Of a stretch of DNA of 29,409 nucleotides, positions 7,602 through 14,502 are shown piece by piece. Under the pieces are notes generated by a model. It was not told the DNA's origin. It did not search any database and saw only the letters and a program-made list of their open reading frames with translations. A program made the translations under genes and the position numbers. Position 1 is the stretch's first letter. Each line of letters begins with the position of its first letter. Source of the DNA: JBEIVB01 sp040374085 (GTDB lineage: Bacteria > Bacteroidota > Bacteroidia > UBA4408); the NCBI GenBank assembly GCA_040374085.1, contig JBEIVB010000023.1, positions 1 through 29,409 on the forward strand. Direction: 5' to 3'.

Positions 7602-8534
7602 TTACAGTTTTAAAGCCTCCATAACCTGAGGCAGTTTGCGGATCAACGCCAGCTCGCGCCATTTCCCCCGGGCCTCTTCGGCCGGTGCGCCAAAGTAAGT
7701 CTTGCCTCCCTCCAGAGATTTGGAAACGCCCGATTTGCCGAGCACAATGGCTCCTTTCCCAATAACTAAGTCTTTCTGAACGCCTACCTGTCCCCAGAGA
7801 ATCACCTCATCTTCGATGCGGGTAACGCCGGCAATGCCCACCTGAGCTGCAAACAGGCAGCGCTCGCCCACATGCGTATCGTGACCAATGTGCACCTGGT
7901 TGTCCATCTTGGTAAAGCGACCGATGAACGTGTCTCCGCTCACACCTTTGTCGAGGGTGCAGTTGGCGCCAATTTCAACATCATCGGCAATTACTACGCG
8001 TCCGCAGCTGTGCATTTTATCTGCGCCCTGTGCGTGGCGTTTGAAGTAAAAGGCGTCGGCACCGATAACGGAACCGGCGTGAATCACCACGCGGTCGCCG
8101 ATGATGCAGTGGTCGTAGATGACCACGTTTGGATGAATGATGCAATCGCGGCCAATGTGCACGTGGTGCCCAATTACTGCCCCGGCCTGAACCACCGTGC
8201 CCTCGCCGATGATGGCCGAAGAAGAGCAGTGCTCTGTAACGGGTTCAAACGGGCGGTAATGGCGGGTAAGGATGTTGTAGGCTTCAAACGGTTTGTCGGA
8301 GAACAGCAGGGTTTTTCCCGGAGGGGCTTCCACCTGCTGGTTGATGATGACCGTGGTTGCCGCAGAGCCCAATGCTTTTTCGTAATACTTAGGATGATCG
8401 ACAAACGTAAGGTCGCCTGCCTCCACCATATGAATTTCGTTGATTCCGGTGATGAGCTGATTGGGATCGCCGGCAAAGCTCAGGCCCAGGCTGGCGGCCA
8501 AATCGGCGGTGGTGATGGGGGTAGAAAGTTTCAT
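7602..8534 (-). CDS. LpxD-like acyltransferase paralogue
   Basis: A 310-residue left-handed beta-helix acyltransferase of the UDP-3-O-acylglucosamine N-acyltransferase type. An N-terminal LpxD-like domain (ITTADLAASLGLSF, GDLTFVDHPKYYEKAL) precedes many hexapeptide repeats. The helix includes VHIGHDTHVG, whose His aligns with the catalytic His of LpxD. It differs clearly from the canonical lpxD at about 20.6 kb, which has NLIQIAHNVEVG. The start at 8534 gives MKLSTPITTADL, a normal LpxD N-terminus; a longer frame to 8585 would place the promoter box inside the gene. From memory, such a second copy next to efp is common in Bacteroidota. It may acylate a different sugar nucleotide or supply another acyl chain, but this is not demonstrated. 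The MORN-repeat gene follows. Confidence 0.85.
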   Translation of the reverse strand: MKLSTPITTADLAASLGLSFAGDPNQLITGINEIHMVEAGDLTFVDHPKYYEKALGSAATTVIINQQVEAPPGKTLLFSDKPFEAYNILTRHYRPFEPVTEHCSSSAIIGEGTVVQAGAVIGHHVHIGRDCIIHPNVVIYDHCIIGDRVVIHAGSVIGADAFYFKRHAQGADKMHSCGRVVIADDVEIGANCTLDKGVSGDTFIGRFTKMDNQVHIGHDTHVGERCLFAAQVGIAGVTRIEDEVILWGQVGVQKDLVIGKGAIVLGKSGVSKSLEGGKTYFGAPAEEARGKWRELALIRKLPQVMEALKL

Positions 8535-8545
8535 GCTGATTGCTT

Positions 8546-8553
8546 CAAAGGTA
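8546..8553 (-). promoter_or_regulatory. probable -7 box for the lpxD paralogue
   Basis: TACCTTTG on the minus strand matches TAnnTTTG, 11 bases before the chosen ATG and just downstream of the efp terminator. No good -33 TTG is seen at the normal distance, so activity is likely but the promoter is incomplete. Confidence 0.5.
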
Positions 8554-8559
8554 CACAAC

Positions 8560-8589
8560 AAAAAAGCCGTGCACAGGAGGTACACGGCT
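8560..8589 (-). terminator. intrinsic terminator after efp
   Basis: On the minus strand AGCCGTGTAC-CTCCT-GTGCACGGCT forms a ten-pair stem (one G-U) followed by TTTTTT. It lies 22 bases beyond the efp stop and separates efp from the lpxD paralogue, which has its own -7 box immediately after. Confidence 0.92.
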
Positions 8590-8611
8590 GAAAAAATTTT
8601 GACAAAGAAAA

Positions 8612-9172
8612 TTACTTAACGCGTTCTACGTAGCTTCCGGTGCGGGTATCTACCTTCACCTTCTCGCCTATATCGCAAAACAGAGGAACCATAATGGTGG
8701 TGCCGGTTTCGATGGTGGCCGATTTGAGGGTGTTGGTGGCCGTATCGCCTTTGATGCCGGGCTCGGTGTAGGTAATTTCCACCACCACAAACGTGGGTGG
8801 CTCTGCACCAATGGGCTCTTCGTTCTCGAAGGCCACCTTCACTTCCATGCTTTCTTTAAGGAACTTCCCACCGGCGCCGAACATCTCCTTTGGAATGGAA
8901 ACCTGCTCAAACGTCTCGTTGTCCATGCACACAAAGAAGTCGCCTTCTTCGTAGATGTATTGGAGGGTTTTGAACTCCACTCGGGCCAGCTCGACATCTT
9001 CGCCGGAGCGAAAGCGGTATTCCAGCAACTTGCCGGATTTCATATTCCGCATTTTGGCTTGGTAGAAAGCCCGCAGGTTTCCGGGGGTGCGGTGTTGGTA
9101 TTCCACAATTTGCACCAGTTCACCGTTGAACCGGATGAAGGAACCGACGTTGATGTCGCCTGTGTTGGCCAT
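8612..9172 (-). CDS. efp: elongation factor P with Asn at the modification site
   Basis: A 186-residue EF-P of normal length with three beta-barrel domains. EF-P binds between the P and E sites of stalled ribosomes and rescues polyproline synthesis. Supporting segments are the KOW-like N-terminal domain (GSFIRFNGELVQIVEYQ), ITYTEPGIKGDTATNTLKSA, and the C-terminal signature TGTTIMVPLFCDIGEKVKVDTRTGSYVERVK (positions 157-186). The loop that normally carries the modified Lys34 or Arg32 reads TPGNLRAF, placing Asn32 where E. coli has Lys34. The start at 9172 (MANTGDINVG) agrees with the family and with a consensus promoter 32 bases upstream; the frame continues further upstream without support. 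It is monocistronic, closed by a strong terminator. Confidence 0.95.
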   Translation of the reverse strand: MANTGDINVGSFIRFNGELVQIVEYQHRTPGNLRAFYQAKMRNMKSGKLLEYRFRSGEDVELARVEFKTLQYIYEEGDFFVCMDNETFEQVSIPKEMFGAGGKFLKESMEVKVAFENEEPIGAEPPTFVVVEITYTEPGIKGDTATNTLKSATIETGTTIMVPLFCDIGEKVKVDTRTGSYVERVK

Positions 9173-9204
9173 GATATGGGGGTTCTTGTTGGGTTTAAGG
9201 GTTG

Positions 9205-9234
9205 CAAAAATAGGCAACGCCCGTAAACCTGCAA
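9205..9234 (-). promoter_or_regulatory. promoter of efp
   Basis: On the minus strand TTG, 19 bases, then TATTTTTG, an exact fit to TTG-N(17-23)-TAnnTTTG. The -7 box ends 32 bases before the efp ATG. The divergent M16 peptidase gene begins about 60 bases away. Confidence 0.85.
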
Positions 9235-9293
9235 CCATGGGGCGGACGACCCTGATGGGCAGTGCCCATAAAAGCCCGTTCTTTGCGGAACAC

Positions 9294-10529
9294 ATGGAGG
9301 AGTTTGAACGCTTTGAGATGCCCAACGGGTTGCAGGTGGTGTTGCATCCTGCCCCATCGGCCATTACCCATTTGGTGTTGATGGTGAACCGAGGTTCGCG
9401 GGATGAGGAAATGAATGCCCCCGGGGTGGCGCATTTTTTGGAGCACACGCTGTTTAAAGGCACCACTAAGCGCAAAGCCTTTCAGATTCTGAGCCGCATC
9501 GATTCGGTGGGTGGCGAGCTAAACGCCTATACGTCTAAAGAAGAAACCTGTCTCTATGCTTCGGTGCAGCGCCCCTACCTATCGAGGGCCCTGGAACTGA
9601 TGAGCGACATTGCATGGAACTGCACCTTCCCCGAAAAAGAGGTAGAGAAAGAGCGGGCTGTGATTCTGGATGAGCTGGCATCGTATCAGGACAGTCCATC
9701 CGACTTAATATTGGATGAGTTTGATGAGCTTTTGTTTCCGGAGCACCCTCTGGGCCAAAACATCTTGGGAACGCCGCAGAGCCTGAAAACCCTGGAGCAC
9801 GTGCGTCTTTTGGATTTCTACCGCAAGCATTACCGTCCGTCGAACATGGTTCTGGTGTGTTCCGGAAAACACACGCGCAAAGAGCTGGAGCCCTATTTGA
9901 TGCGTTGGTTTGCCTTTGAGATGGAGCCATGCGAAACCCATCGCAGCACCCCGCAAAAGCCTTTACCCGTTCGGGTAAAAAAAACAAAGCCTATACAACA
10001 AGATCATGTGGTGCTGGGCACCTTTTTGGCCCATCGCACGCGCACCCACCGGCCTGAGCTGGCCCTGCTGAACAACTACTTTGGCGGGCCCGGCATGAAT
10101 TCGCGCTTGAATCTGGCCATACGCGAGCGCTACGGCTACACCTACAACCTCGAATCGAGCTACCAACTGTACAGCGATTGCGGCTACTTTACCGTGTATT
10201 TGGGCACCGATGCCCAGCACGTGGAACGGTGCTTGGAATTGATTGAAGTGGAGATGAAAAAACTGAGAACAGACCGCTTGAGTGCGCGGCAGCTGCAGTC
10301 TATAAAACGTCAGTGGAGCGGCAACATGGCCTTGGCCCAGGAGAACCGATCGTCGTTGGCCAACGGCTTAGCCAAGAGCCTTTTTCTGTATGGCAGAATC
10401 GACACCACCGCCGAGGTGCACCGCCGAATAGATGCGGTAAGCGCAGAGCAGATGCTCGAATGTGCACGGGAAGTGATGCATCCATCGGACCAGCTCGTTT
10501 TGCACTACCAGGCCGAGGCATCATCATAA
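9294..10529 (+). CDS. M16-family zinc metallopeptidase
   Basis: A 411-residue single-chain M16B peptidase of the mitochondrial-processing-peptidase type. The inverted zinc motif HFLEH (His47, Glu50, His51) and the downstream EVEKERAVILDE, with Glu120 as the likely third ligand, indicate an active enzyme. The C-terminal half carries the companion motif region RERYGYTYNLESSY, typical of the R/Y pair that closes over substrate. No signal peptide is visible in this form. The frame extends upstream to 9087, but I chose the ATG at 9294 (MEEFERFEMPNGLQVV) because family members begin this way and longer forms run into the efp promoter. ATGs at 9237 and 9255 remain possible. DUF6671 follows after seven bases, so the two are probably one operon. 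M16 genes often occur in pairs; no second copy is here. Confidence 0.92.
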   Translation: MEEFERFEMPNGLQVVLHPAPSAITHLVLMVNRGSRDEEMNAPGVAHFLEHTLFKGTTKRKAFQILSRIDSVGGELNAYTSKEETCLYASVQRPYLSRALELMSDIAWNCTFPEKEVEKERAVILDELASYQDSPSDLILDEFDELLFPEHPLGQNILGTPQSLKTLEHVRLLDFYRKHYRPSNMVLVCSGKHTRKELEPYLMRWFAFEMEPCETHRSTPQKPLPVRVKKTKPIQQDHVVLGTFLAHRTRTHRPELALLNNYFGGPGMNSRLNLAIRERYGYTYNLESSYQLYSDCGYFTVYLGTDAQHVERCLELIEVEMKKLRTDRLSARQLQSIKRQWSGNMALAQENRSSLANGLAKSLFLYGRIDTTAEVHRRIDAVSAEQMLECAREVMHPSDQLVLHYQAEASS

Positions 10530-10536
10530 AAACATT

Positions 10537-11370
10537 ATGAGCGATTATTTTAAAGGCGGAACCTGCGTGGTGGCCACCATGCATGGAAAAGAAGAGCAGG
10601 TGGTTCCGGTTTTAGCGGAAACCCTGGGTCTGGTCTTTCTGCCGTTGGCTGACTTCGATACCGACCGGTTTGGCACCTTTACCGGCGATGTGCCCCGCAT
10701 GGGCACCCAGGAAGAGGCGGCACGGCGCAAGGCAGAAGCGGCCTTGGCTGCGAGCACCGCCCGTTTTGCCTTGGCCAGCGAAGGGTCTTTTGGCCCCCAT
10801 CCTACCCTACCCTTTGTAACGGCCGATCGTGAGCTGCTCCTGCTGCTTGAGCGCGACCAGCCTAATGCTTGGATGATTTGGGAGGTAAGCGTAGATACCA
10901 ATGCCTTTGAAGAACCCATAAACAGTTTGTCTCAGGGCCTGGAGCTGGCCCGCACGCACGGGTTTCCGGAGGCCGGAATGGTGGTGAAAGCGGCAGGAGA
11001 TTACAGCCGAAAGGGCCTTTGTTCCGAATCCAACCTGGAGGAGGCGTTGAAAGAAGCGCTGCACCTGGGCGAAGCAACCTTGATGGCCGACCTCAGGGCC
11101 ATGCACAACCCCAAGCGCAGAGCCGTAATTGCCAAAGCAGCCCGGCAAATGGCAGAGGTGCTGGAGGCGCAATGCCCATCGTGCTCATTTCCCGGGTTTC
11201 GGGTGGTGGAGCGCGAGCCGGGGTTGCCCTGTGCCTGGTGCGGAACGCCGGGCCGCATGCCGCTGAGGGCCATCAGCCGCTGCCAACGCTGCACATTTCA
11301 AAGCACCCGTGAACATCCGGACGGCATTACCGAAATGCCGGCGCAGTATTGCGACCAGTGCAATCCATAG
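10537..11370 (+). CDS. DUF6671-family protein with two C-terminal zinc ribbons
   Basis: A 277-residue protein that I match to DUF6671 from memory. The first half holds conserved-looking stretches: VATMHGKEE near residue 12, STARFALASEGSFGPHP at 73-89, and ADRELLLLLE. A second block reads MHNPKRRAVI at 189-198. The C-terminus has four CxxC pairs (Cys213/216, 232/235, 249/252, 272/275), arranged as two tandem zinc ribbons. Function is unknown; the conserved Ser, Glu, His and Asp residues before the ribbons could form a hydrolase-like site, but this is inference. It lies seven bases after the M16 peptidase gene and is likely co-transcribed. A convergent epimerase-like gene follows 78 bases on. 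Confidence 0.75.
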   Translation: MSDYFKGGTCVVATMHGKEEQVVPVLAETLGLVFLPLADFDTDRFGTFTGDVPRMGTQEEAARRKAEAALAASTARFALASEGSFGPHPTLPFVTADRELLLLLERDQPNAWMIWEVSVDTNAFEEPINSLSQGLELARTHGFPEAGMVVKAAGDYSRKGLCSESNLEEALKEALHLGEATLMADLRAMHNPKRRAVIAKAARQMAEVLEAQCPSCSFPGFRVVEREPGLPCAWCGTPGRMPLRAISRCQRCTFQSTREHPDGITEMPAQYCDQCNP

Positions 11371-11448
11371 CGGATTTTTGTTTGGCTAAATTTATCATCC
11401 AAACCTTGTATTGATTCGCGTAAAAAAGCTGCATGTGAGGCTTCACAC

Positions 11449-12390
11449 CTAAACCGAGCTTCTTCCATTAAGTTCCTGCACCACCCTTTGCACCGCTGTT
11501 GGATTCTCGGTGGGGGAATAGGAAAAGTGTTGGCAAAACGCGGAGCTGTCGAAGCGGTAGGGCCGATCGAACTGGTAGGCCATCTCAACCATCTCCGCCA
11601 CAGGCTTGGCAAACAGGCCTATCAGGCGCATGCCCCATTTGGGAAGCACCTGCACGCGGGTATCGGTTTTTCCCATTGCCTCGGCAAACATCTGCACCCA
11701 TTGGCGAGCGTTAGGCGCATCGGGGGCCACGGGCAGGTTCCAAACCTTGTTCCAGGCATCGCTTGAGCAGCCCAGCAGGGCCGTACCTTCTGCCAGATCG
11801 GGCACATAGCCAAAAGAGTGCGGCACATCTGCGTTGCACATCCACTGTGCGGCTTTTCCCTTCAGCAGATTTTCATACACCATGATCATAGCTGCGCTGT
11901 TAGCTCCACGCACCCCAAAAAAGTCGGGTGCCCTTGCAATTATGGCGTTGAGTTTGCCTTTCTCCACCTGATCCAACACCAGGCGATCGCAGGCAGCGCG
12001 CACAATGCCCTTGCGGCTGGAGGGCTTCAGGGGTGCCGATTCGGTGATGTGCCCTACGGCATCTTCACCCAACCCATACACGTTGTCGAAAAAAACCAAG
12101 CGGACTCCGTGGCGGATGCATGCCTCCACCACTCGGGTCATCATGGGGACCCAGTGCTTTTCCCAATAGGCGGTGGTGTAGGGCAAGCCTACGGTGAGGT
12201 AGCACACCTCGCTTCCCTTCACTGCCTGATCGAGGTTGTGTCCGGAGACGAGGTCGACGGAAACAAGTTCGTCGGTGGGATTAACGGCAACAGGGTTTCG
12301 GCTAACGAGGCGCACTGCTTTGCCTTTGTTGTGCAGACTGAGGGCCAGGTCGTTTCCAATGGCTCCTCCGGATCCGAGGAGGGTGTGCAT
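11449..12390 (-). CDS. NAD-dependent epimerase/dehydratase-like protein (atypical SDR)
   Basis: A 313-residue Rossmann-fold protein of the NAD-dependent epimerase/dehydratase superfamily. The nucleotide-binding GSGGAIG lies at 6-12, followed by VRLVSRNP for the NADP-type second strand and DNVYGLGEDAVG in the region of the sugar-epimerase NVYG motif. No clear YxxxK follows where the catalytic pair is expected, so it belongs with atypical SDRs and the substrate cannot be assigned. Later segments (HSFGYVPDLAEGTALL, WNLPVAPDAPNARQWVQMFAEAMGK) match the substrate-binding half of the family. The ATG at 12390 (MHTLLGSGGAIG) is preferred over a longer frame to 12519 because the Rossmann strand starts at once and a -7 box lies 25 bases upstream. 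Confidence 0.85.
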   Translation of the reverse strand: MHTLLGSGGAIGNDLALSLHNKGKAVRLVSRNPVAVNPTDELVSVDLVSGHNLDQAVKGSEVCYLTVGLPYTTAYWEKHWVPMMTRVVEACIRHGVRLVFFDNVYGLGEDAVGHITESAPLKPSSRKGIVRAACDRLVLDQVEKGKLNAIIARAPDFFGVRGANSAAMIMVYENLLKGKAAQWMCNADVPHSFGYVPDLAEGTALLGCSSDAWNKVWNLPVAPDAPNARQWVQMFAEAMGKTDTRVQVLPKWGMRLIGLFAKPVAEMVEMAYQFDRPYRFDSSAFCQHFSYSPTENPTAVQRVVQELNGRSSV

Positions 12391-12415
12391 GATGGGGGCA
12401 GGTTTAGGGTTGCCG

Positions 12416-12423
12416 CAAACATA
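12416..12423 (-). promoter_or_regulatory. possible -7 box of the epimerase-like gene
   Basis: TATGTTTG on the minus strand matches TAnnTTTG, 25 bases before the ATG at 12390. No TTG lies 17-23 bases further upstream, so only half the promoter is supported. Confidence 0.45.
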
Positions 12424-12658
12424 GGGAAATGCCTTGGGCGGCGAGGGTATCCTGATCTTGCGAGAAGTGCGCCTTGCCCAAGAAAGGAATGGAGGACCGG
12501 ATTGGGCATAAGGCCCCACGACCTATAGCCCGGATGCGATTTTGGCTAGCAAAAGGATGGCGGACATCAAAACGGTTTGTTTTCCAGGGGCAAACAACCC
12601 ATGTGGTTAAGAAATTAAAGTGCAGGGCAGTTTTTTCACAAAGAGCCTGTTGATAATT

Positions 12659-12688
12659 TTGGGCGAAAAGAAAATATGGTTACATTTG
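12659..12688 (+). promoter_or_regulatory. promoter of the rplM-rpsI-rpsB operon
   Basis: TTG, 19 bases, then TACATTTG, an exact Bacteroidota consensus promoter. The -7 box ends 56 bases before the rplM start codon, leaving a leader of about 50 bases. Confidence 0.88.
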
Positions 12689-12691
12689 CAG

Positions 12692-12744
12692 CCCTCAAAA
12701 ATCAGAGAGGGAGCTTATAATTACCGAAAAAAACTGAAAATCAA
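12692..12744 (+). promoter_or_regulatory. possible r-protein leader of rplM
   Basis: The predicted transcript begins almost exactly at a small hairpin, CCCTC (12692-12696) with GAGGG (12707-12711) and a ten-base A-rich loop. An A-rich unstructured stretch then runs up to the GTG start. L13 leaders that bind the protein and control the operon are known in other bacteria. Whether this one does is inference; the hairpin is short. Confidence 0.35.
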
Positions 12745-13200
12745 GTGGATACACTGAGTTACAAAACGGTATCGGCAAACAAGGCCACAGTCGACAAGCA
12801 GTGGGTTTTGGTAGACGCCGAAGGACAGGTGTTGGGACGGTTGGCCTCGAAAGTGGCGCAACTGATCCGGGGCAAATACAAGCCCAGCTACACCCCGCAC
12901 GTTGATTGCGGAGACAATGTCATCATCATCAATGCAGAGAAGGTAGTTCTTACCGGCAGCAAGGTTTCTGTGAAGGAATACATCCGCCACACCGGCTATC
13001 CGGGGGGGCAGCGCATCACCACTCCCAACGCATTGTTGGCCAAGCATCCTTCCCGCATCATTGAGTTTGCGGTAAAGGGTATGTTGCCGAAAGGACGTTT
13101 GGGTCGCGCCATCAACCGCAACCTGTATGTGTATGCCGGAACTGCTCACCCACATGAGGCACAGCAACCCAAGACATTGAATCTTAATTCCCTCAAATAA
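12745..13200 (+). CDS. rplM: 50S ribosomal protein L13
   Basis: A 151-residue uL13. Recognisable segments are WVLVDAEGQVLGRLASKVA, GKYKPSYTPHVDCGDNVIIIN, RHTGYPGGQR and KGMLPKGRLGRAINRNLYVYAG. L13 binds 23S rRNA early in large-subunit assembly. The start is GTG at 12745; no in-frame ATG occurs near the conserved N-terminus, and no Shine-Dalgarno sequence precedes it, only an A-rich stretch as is usual in this phylum. It is the first gene of the ribosomal operon, and rpsI follows after five bases. Confidence 0.97.
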   Translation: MDTLSYKTVSANKATVDKQWVLVDAEGQVLGRLASKVAQLIRGKYKPSYTPHVDCGDNVIIINAEKVVLTGSKVSVKEYIRHTGYPGGQRITTPNALLAKHPSRIIEFAVKGMLPKGRLGRAINRNLYVYAGTAHPHEAQQPKTLNLNSLK

Positions 13201-13205
13201 ATCTC

Positions 13206-13592
13206 ATGGACATTACCAATACCTCCGGTCGCCGGAAGAAGGCCATAGCAAGGGTGTATCTGAAAAAAGGATCGGGAATCATCACCATCAACGATCGCGA
13301 ACTCACGAATTATTTTCCAACTGGAACACTTCAATATCTGATTCATCAGCCTCTTGAGTTGACCAACAATGCCGGTCAGTTCGACATAAAGGTGAACGTA
13401 GACGGCGGTGGTGTAAAAGGTCAGGCTGAGGCCGTTCGTTTGGCCATTTCCAAGGCTTTGTGCGAATTGAATGCGGAGTATCGTCCGATGCTCAAGCCTT
13501 CCGGTTTGCTTACCCGCGACCCAAGAATGGTAGAGCGCAAGAAGCCGGGTCAGAAAAAAGCCCGCAAACGCTTCCAGTTCAGCAAACGTTAA
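13206..13592 (+). CDS. rpsI: 30S ribosomal protein S9
   Basis: A 128-residue uS9. The family signature is complete: GRRKKAIARVYLKKGSG near the N-terminus, GGGVKGQAEAVRLAISKAL in the middle, and a basic C-terminal tail, RKKPGQKKARKRFQFSKR, whose final KR contacts P-site tRNA in the decoding centre. The length and the pairing with rplM are universal in bacteria. Confidence 0.97.
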   Translation: MDITNTSGRRKKAIARVYLKKGSGIITINDRELTNYFPTGTLQYLIHQPLELTNNAGQFDIKVNVDGGGVKGQAEAVRLAISKALCELNAEYRPMLKPSGLLTRDPRMVERKKPGQKKARKRFQFSKR

Positions 13593-13614
13593 TCATTACA
13601 TTGAGCAACAACCC

Positions 13615-14409
13615 ATGTCAAGGACATCATACAACGAATTGTTAGAGGCAGGCGTTCACTTTGGTCACCTGAAGCGTAAGTGGAACCCCAATATGGCTCC
13701 GTACATCTTCATGGAGAAGAACGGCATCCACATCATCGACCTCAACAAAACCCTAGCTAAACTTGAGGAGTCTACAGAAGCCCTCAAGCAGATGGCTAAG
13801 TCGGGCAAGAAGATATTGTTTGTAGCCACCAAGAAGCAAGCCAAAGAAATTGTGGCTACTTCGGTGAAAAACCTCAACATGCCTTATGTTACCGAGCGTT
13901 GGCCCGGTGGGATGTTGACCAACTTTGCCACCATCCGCAAGGCCGTGAAAAAAATGGGTTCCATTGATAAAATGGCAACCGACGGTACTTGGGAGAACAT
14001 CAACAAGAAGGAGCGTTTGTTCATTACCCGCGAGCGCGAAAAATTGGAGAAGACCCTAGGTTCCATTGCTGACCTTACCCGTTTGCCTGCAGCCTTGTTT
14101 ATCGTAGACATTCACAAAGAACACATTGCTGTTGCGGAAGCGCGCCGTTTGGGCATCATCACCTTCGGAATCGTGGATACGAACTCCGATCCCAATCTGG
14201 TTGATTTTGCCATTCCGGCCAACGACGACAGCACCAAGTCCATACAGCTCATTATGAATGTAATTGCCCAGGCAGTTCAAGAAGGTCTATCTGAGCGTAA
14301 AATGGACAAGGAGAAAGACGGAGAGGAGAAAGAAGCGGAAACAACTGAGGCAACAGAAGGAGGAAGTGAAGAAGAGGGTCGCGTACGCAAGCCTCGGACT
14401 AAAGCCTAA
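13615..14409 (+). CDS. rpsB: 30S ribosomal protein S2
   Basis: A 264-residue uS2. Typical segments are LLEAGVHFGHLKRKWNPNM, IIDLNKTLAKLEE, VTERWPGGMLTNFATIRK, PAALFIVDIHKEHIAVAEARRLGI and VDTNSDPNLVDFAIPANDD. The C-terminal 35 residues form an acidic and basic low-complexity tail (repeated E and K, then RVRKPRTKA), common in Bacteroidota and absent from E. coli S2. It lies 22 bases after rpsI. A strong hairpin with a T-run follows before tsf. Confidence 0.97.
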   Translation: MSRTSYNELLEAGVHFGHLKRKWNPNMAPYIFMEKNGIHIIDLNKTLAKLEESTEALKQMAKSGKKILFVATKKQAKEIVATSVKNLNMPYVTERWPGGMLTNFATIRKAVKKMGSIDKMATDGTWENINKKERLFITREREKLEKTLGSIADLTRLPAALFIVDIHKEHIAVAEARRLGIITFGIVDTNSDPNLVDFAIPANDDSTKSIQLIMNVIAQAVQEGLSERKMDKEKDGEEKEAETTEATEGGSEEEGRVRKPRTKA

Positions 14410-14430
14410 TCCACTCTCAACCCTCAAAGA

Positions 14431-14469
14431 AGTCCAACCTCCTTTTAAAAGGGTTTGGACTTTTTTTTT
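14431..14469 (+). terminator. terminator/attenuator between rpsB and tsf
   Basis: AGTCCAA ... TTGGACT, with an inner CCTTTTAAAAGG palindrome, forms a long stem followed by nine T residues. It lies 21 bases after the rpsB stop and 33 bases before tsf. No separate consensus promoter is visible for tsf, so the hairpin probably acts as a partial terminator (attenuator) setting the ratio of S2 to EF-Ts. Confidence 0.85.
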
Positions 14470-14502
14470 AACCATCAACAACAACTTAAACACCCGATAC
14501 CC

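Larger units (their letters stand above)
12391..12744. other. intergenic region between divergent epimerase and rplM genes
   Basis: About 350 bases without a convincing gene. At one end is a -7 box for the epimerase gene, at the other the rplM promoter and leader. Between about 12430 and 12650 I see no clear gene, RNA or hairpin terminator; the only structure is a short inverted repeat, GTTTG and CAAAC, near 12570-12600. Confidence 0.6.

Noticed and set aside
9087..9293. Longer N-terminus for the M16 peptidase, reaching into efp
   Set aside because: The extension overlaps the efp coding region and promoter and is not like any peptidase N-terminus; the conserved protein starts at 9294.
9173..9475. 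100-residue N-terminal extension of EF-P
   Set aside because: It is antisense to the M16 gene, contains no conserved sequence, and the efp promoter lies within it.
11426..11452. Terminator after the epimerase-like gene (TGTGA-AGCC-TCACA then TTTTTT)
   Set aside because: The T run starts six bases beyond the stem, and the alternative stem next to it has only four pairs.
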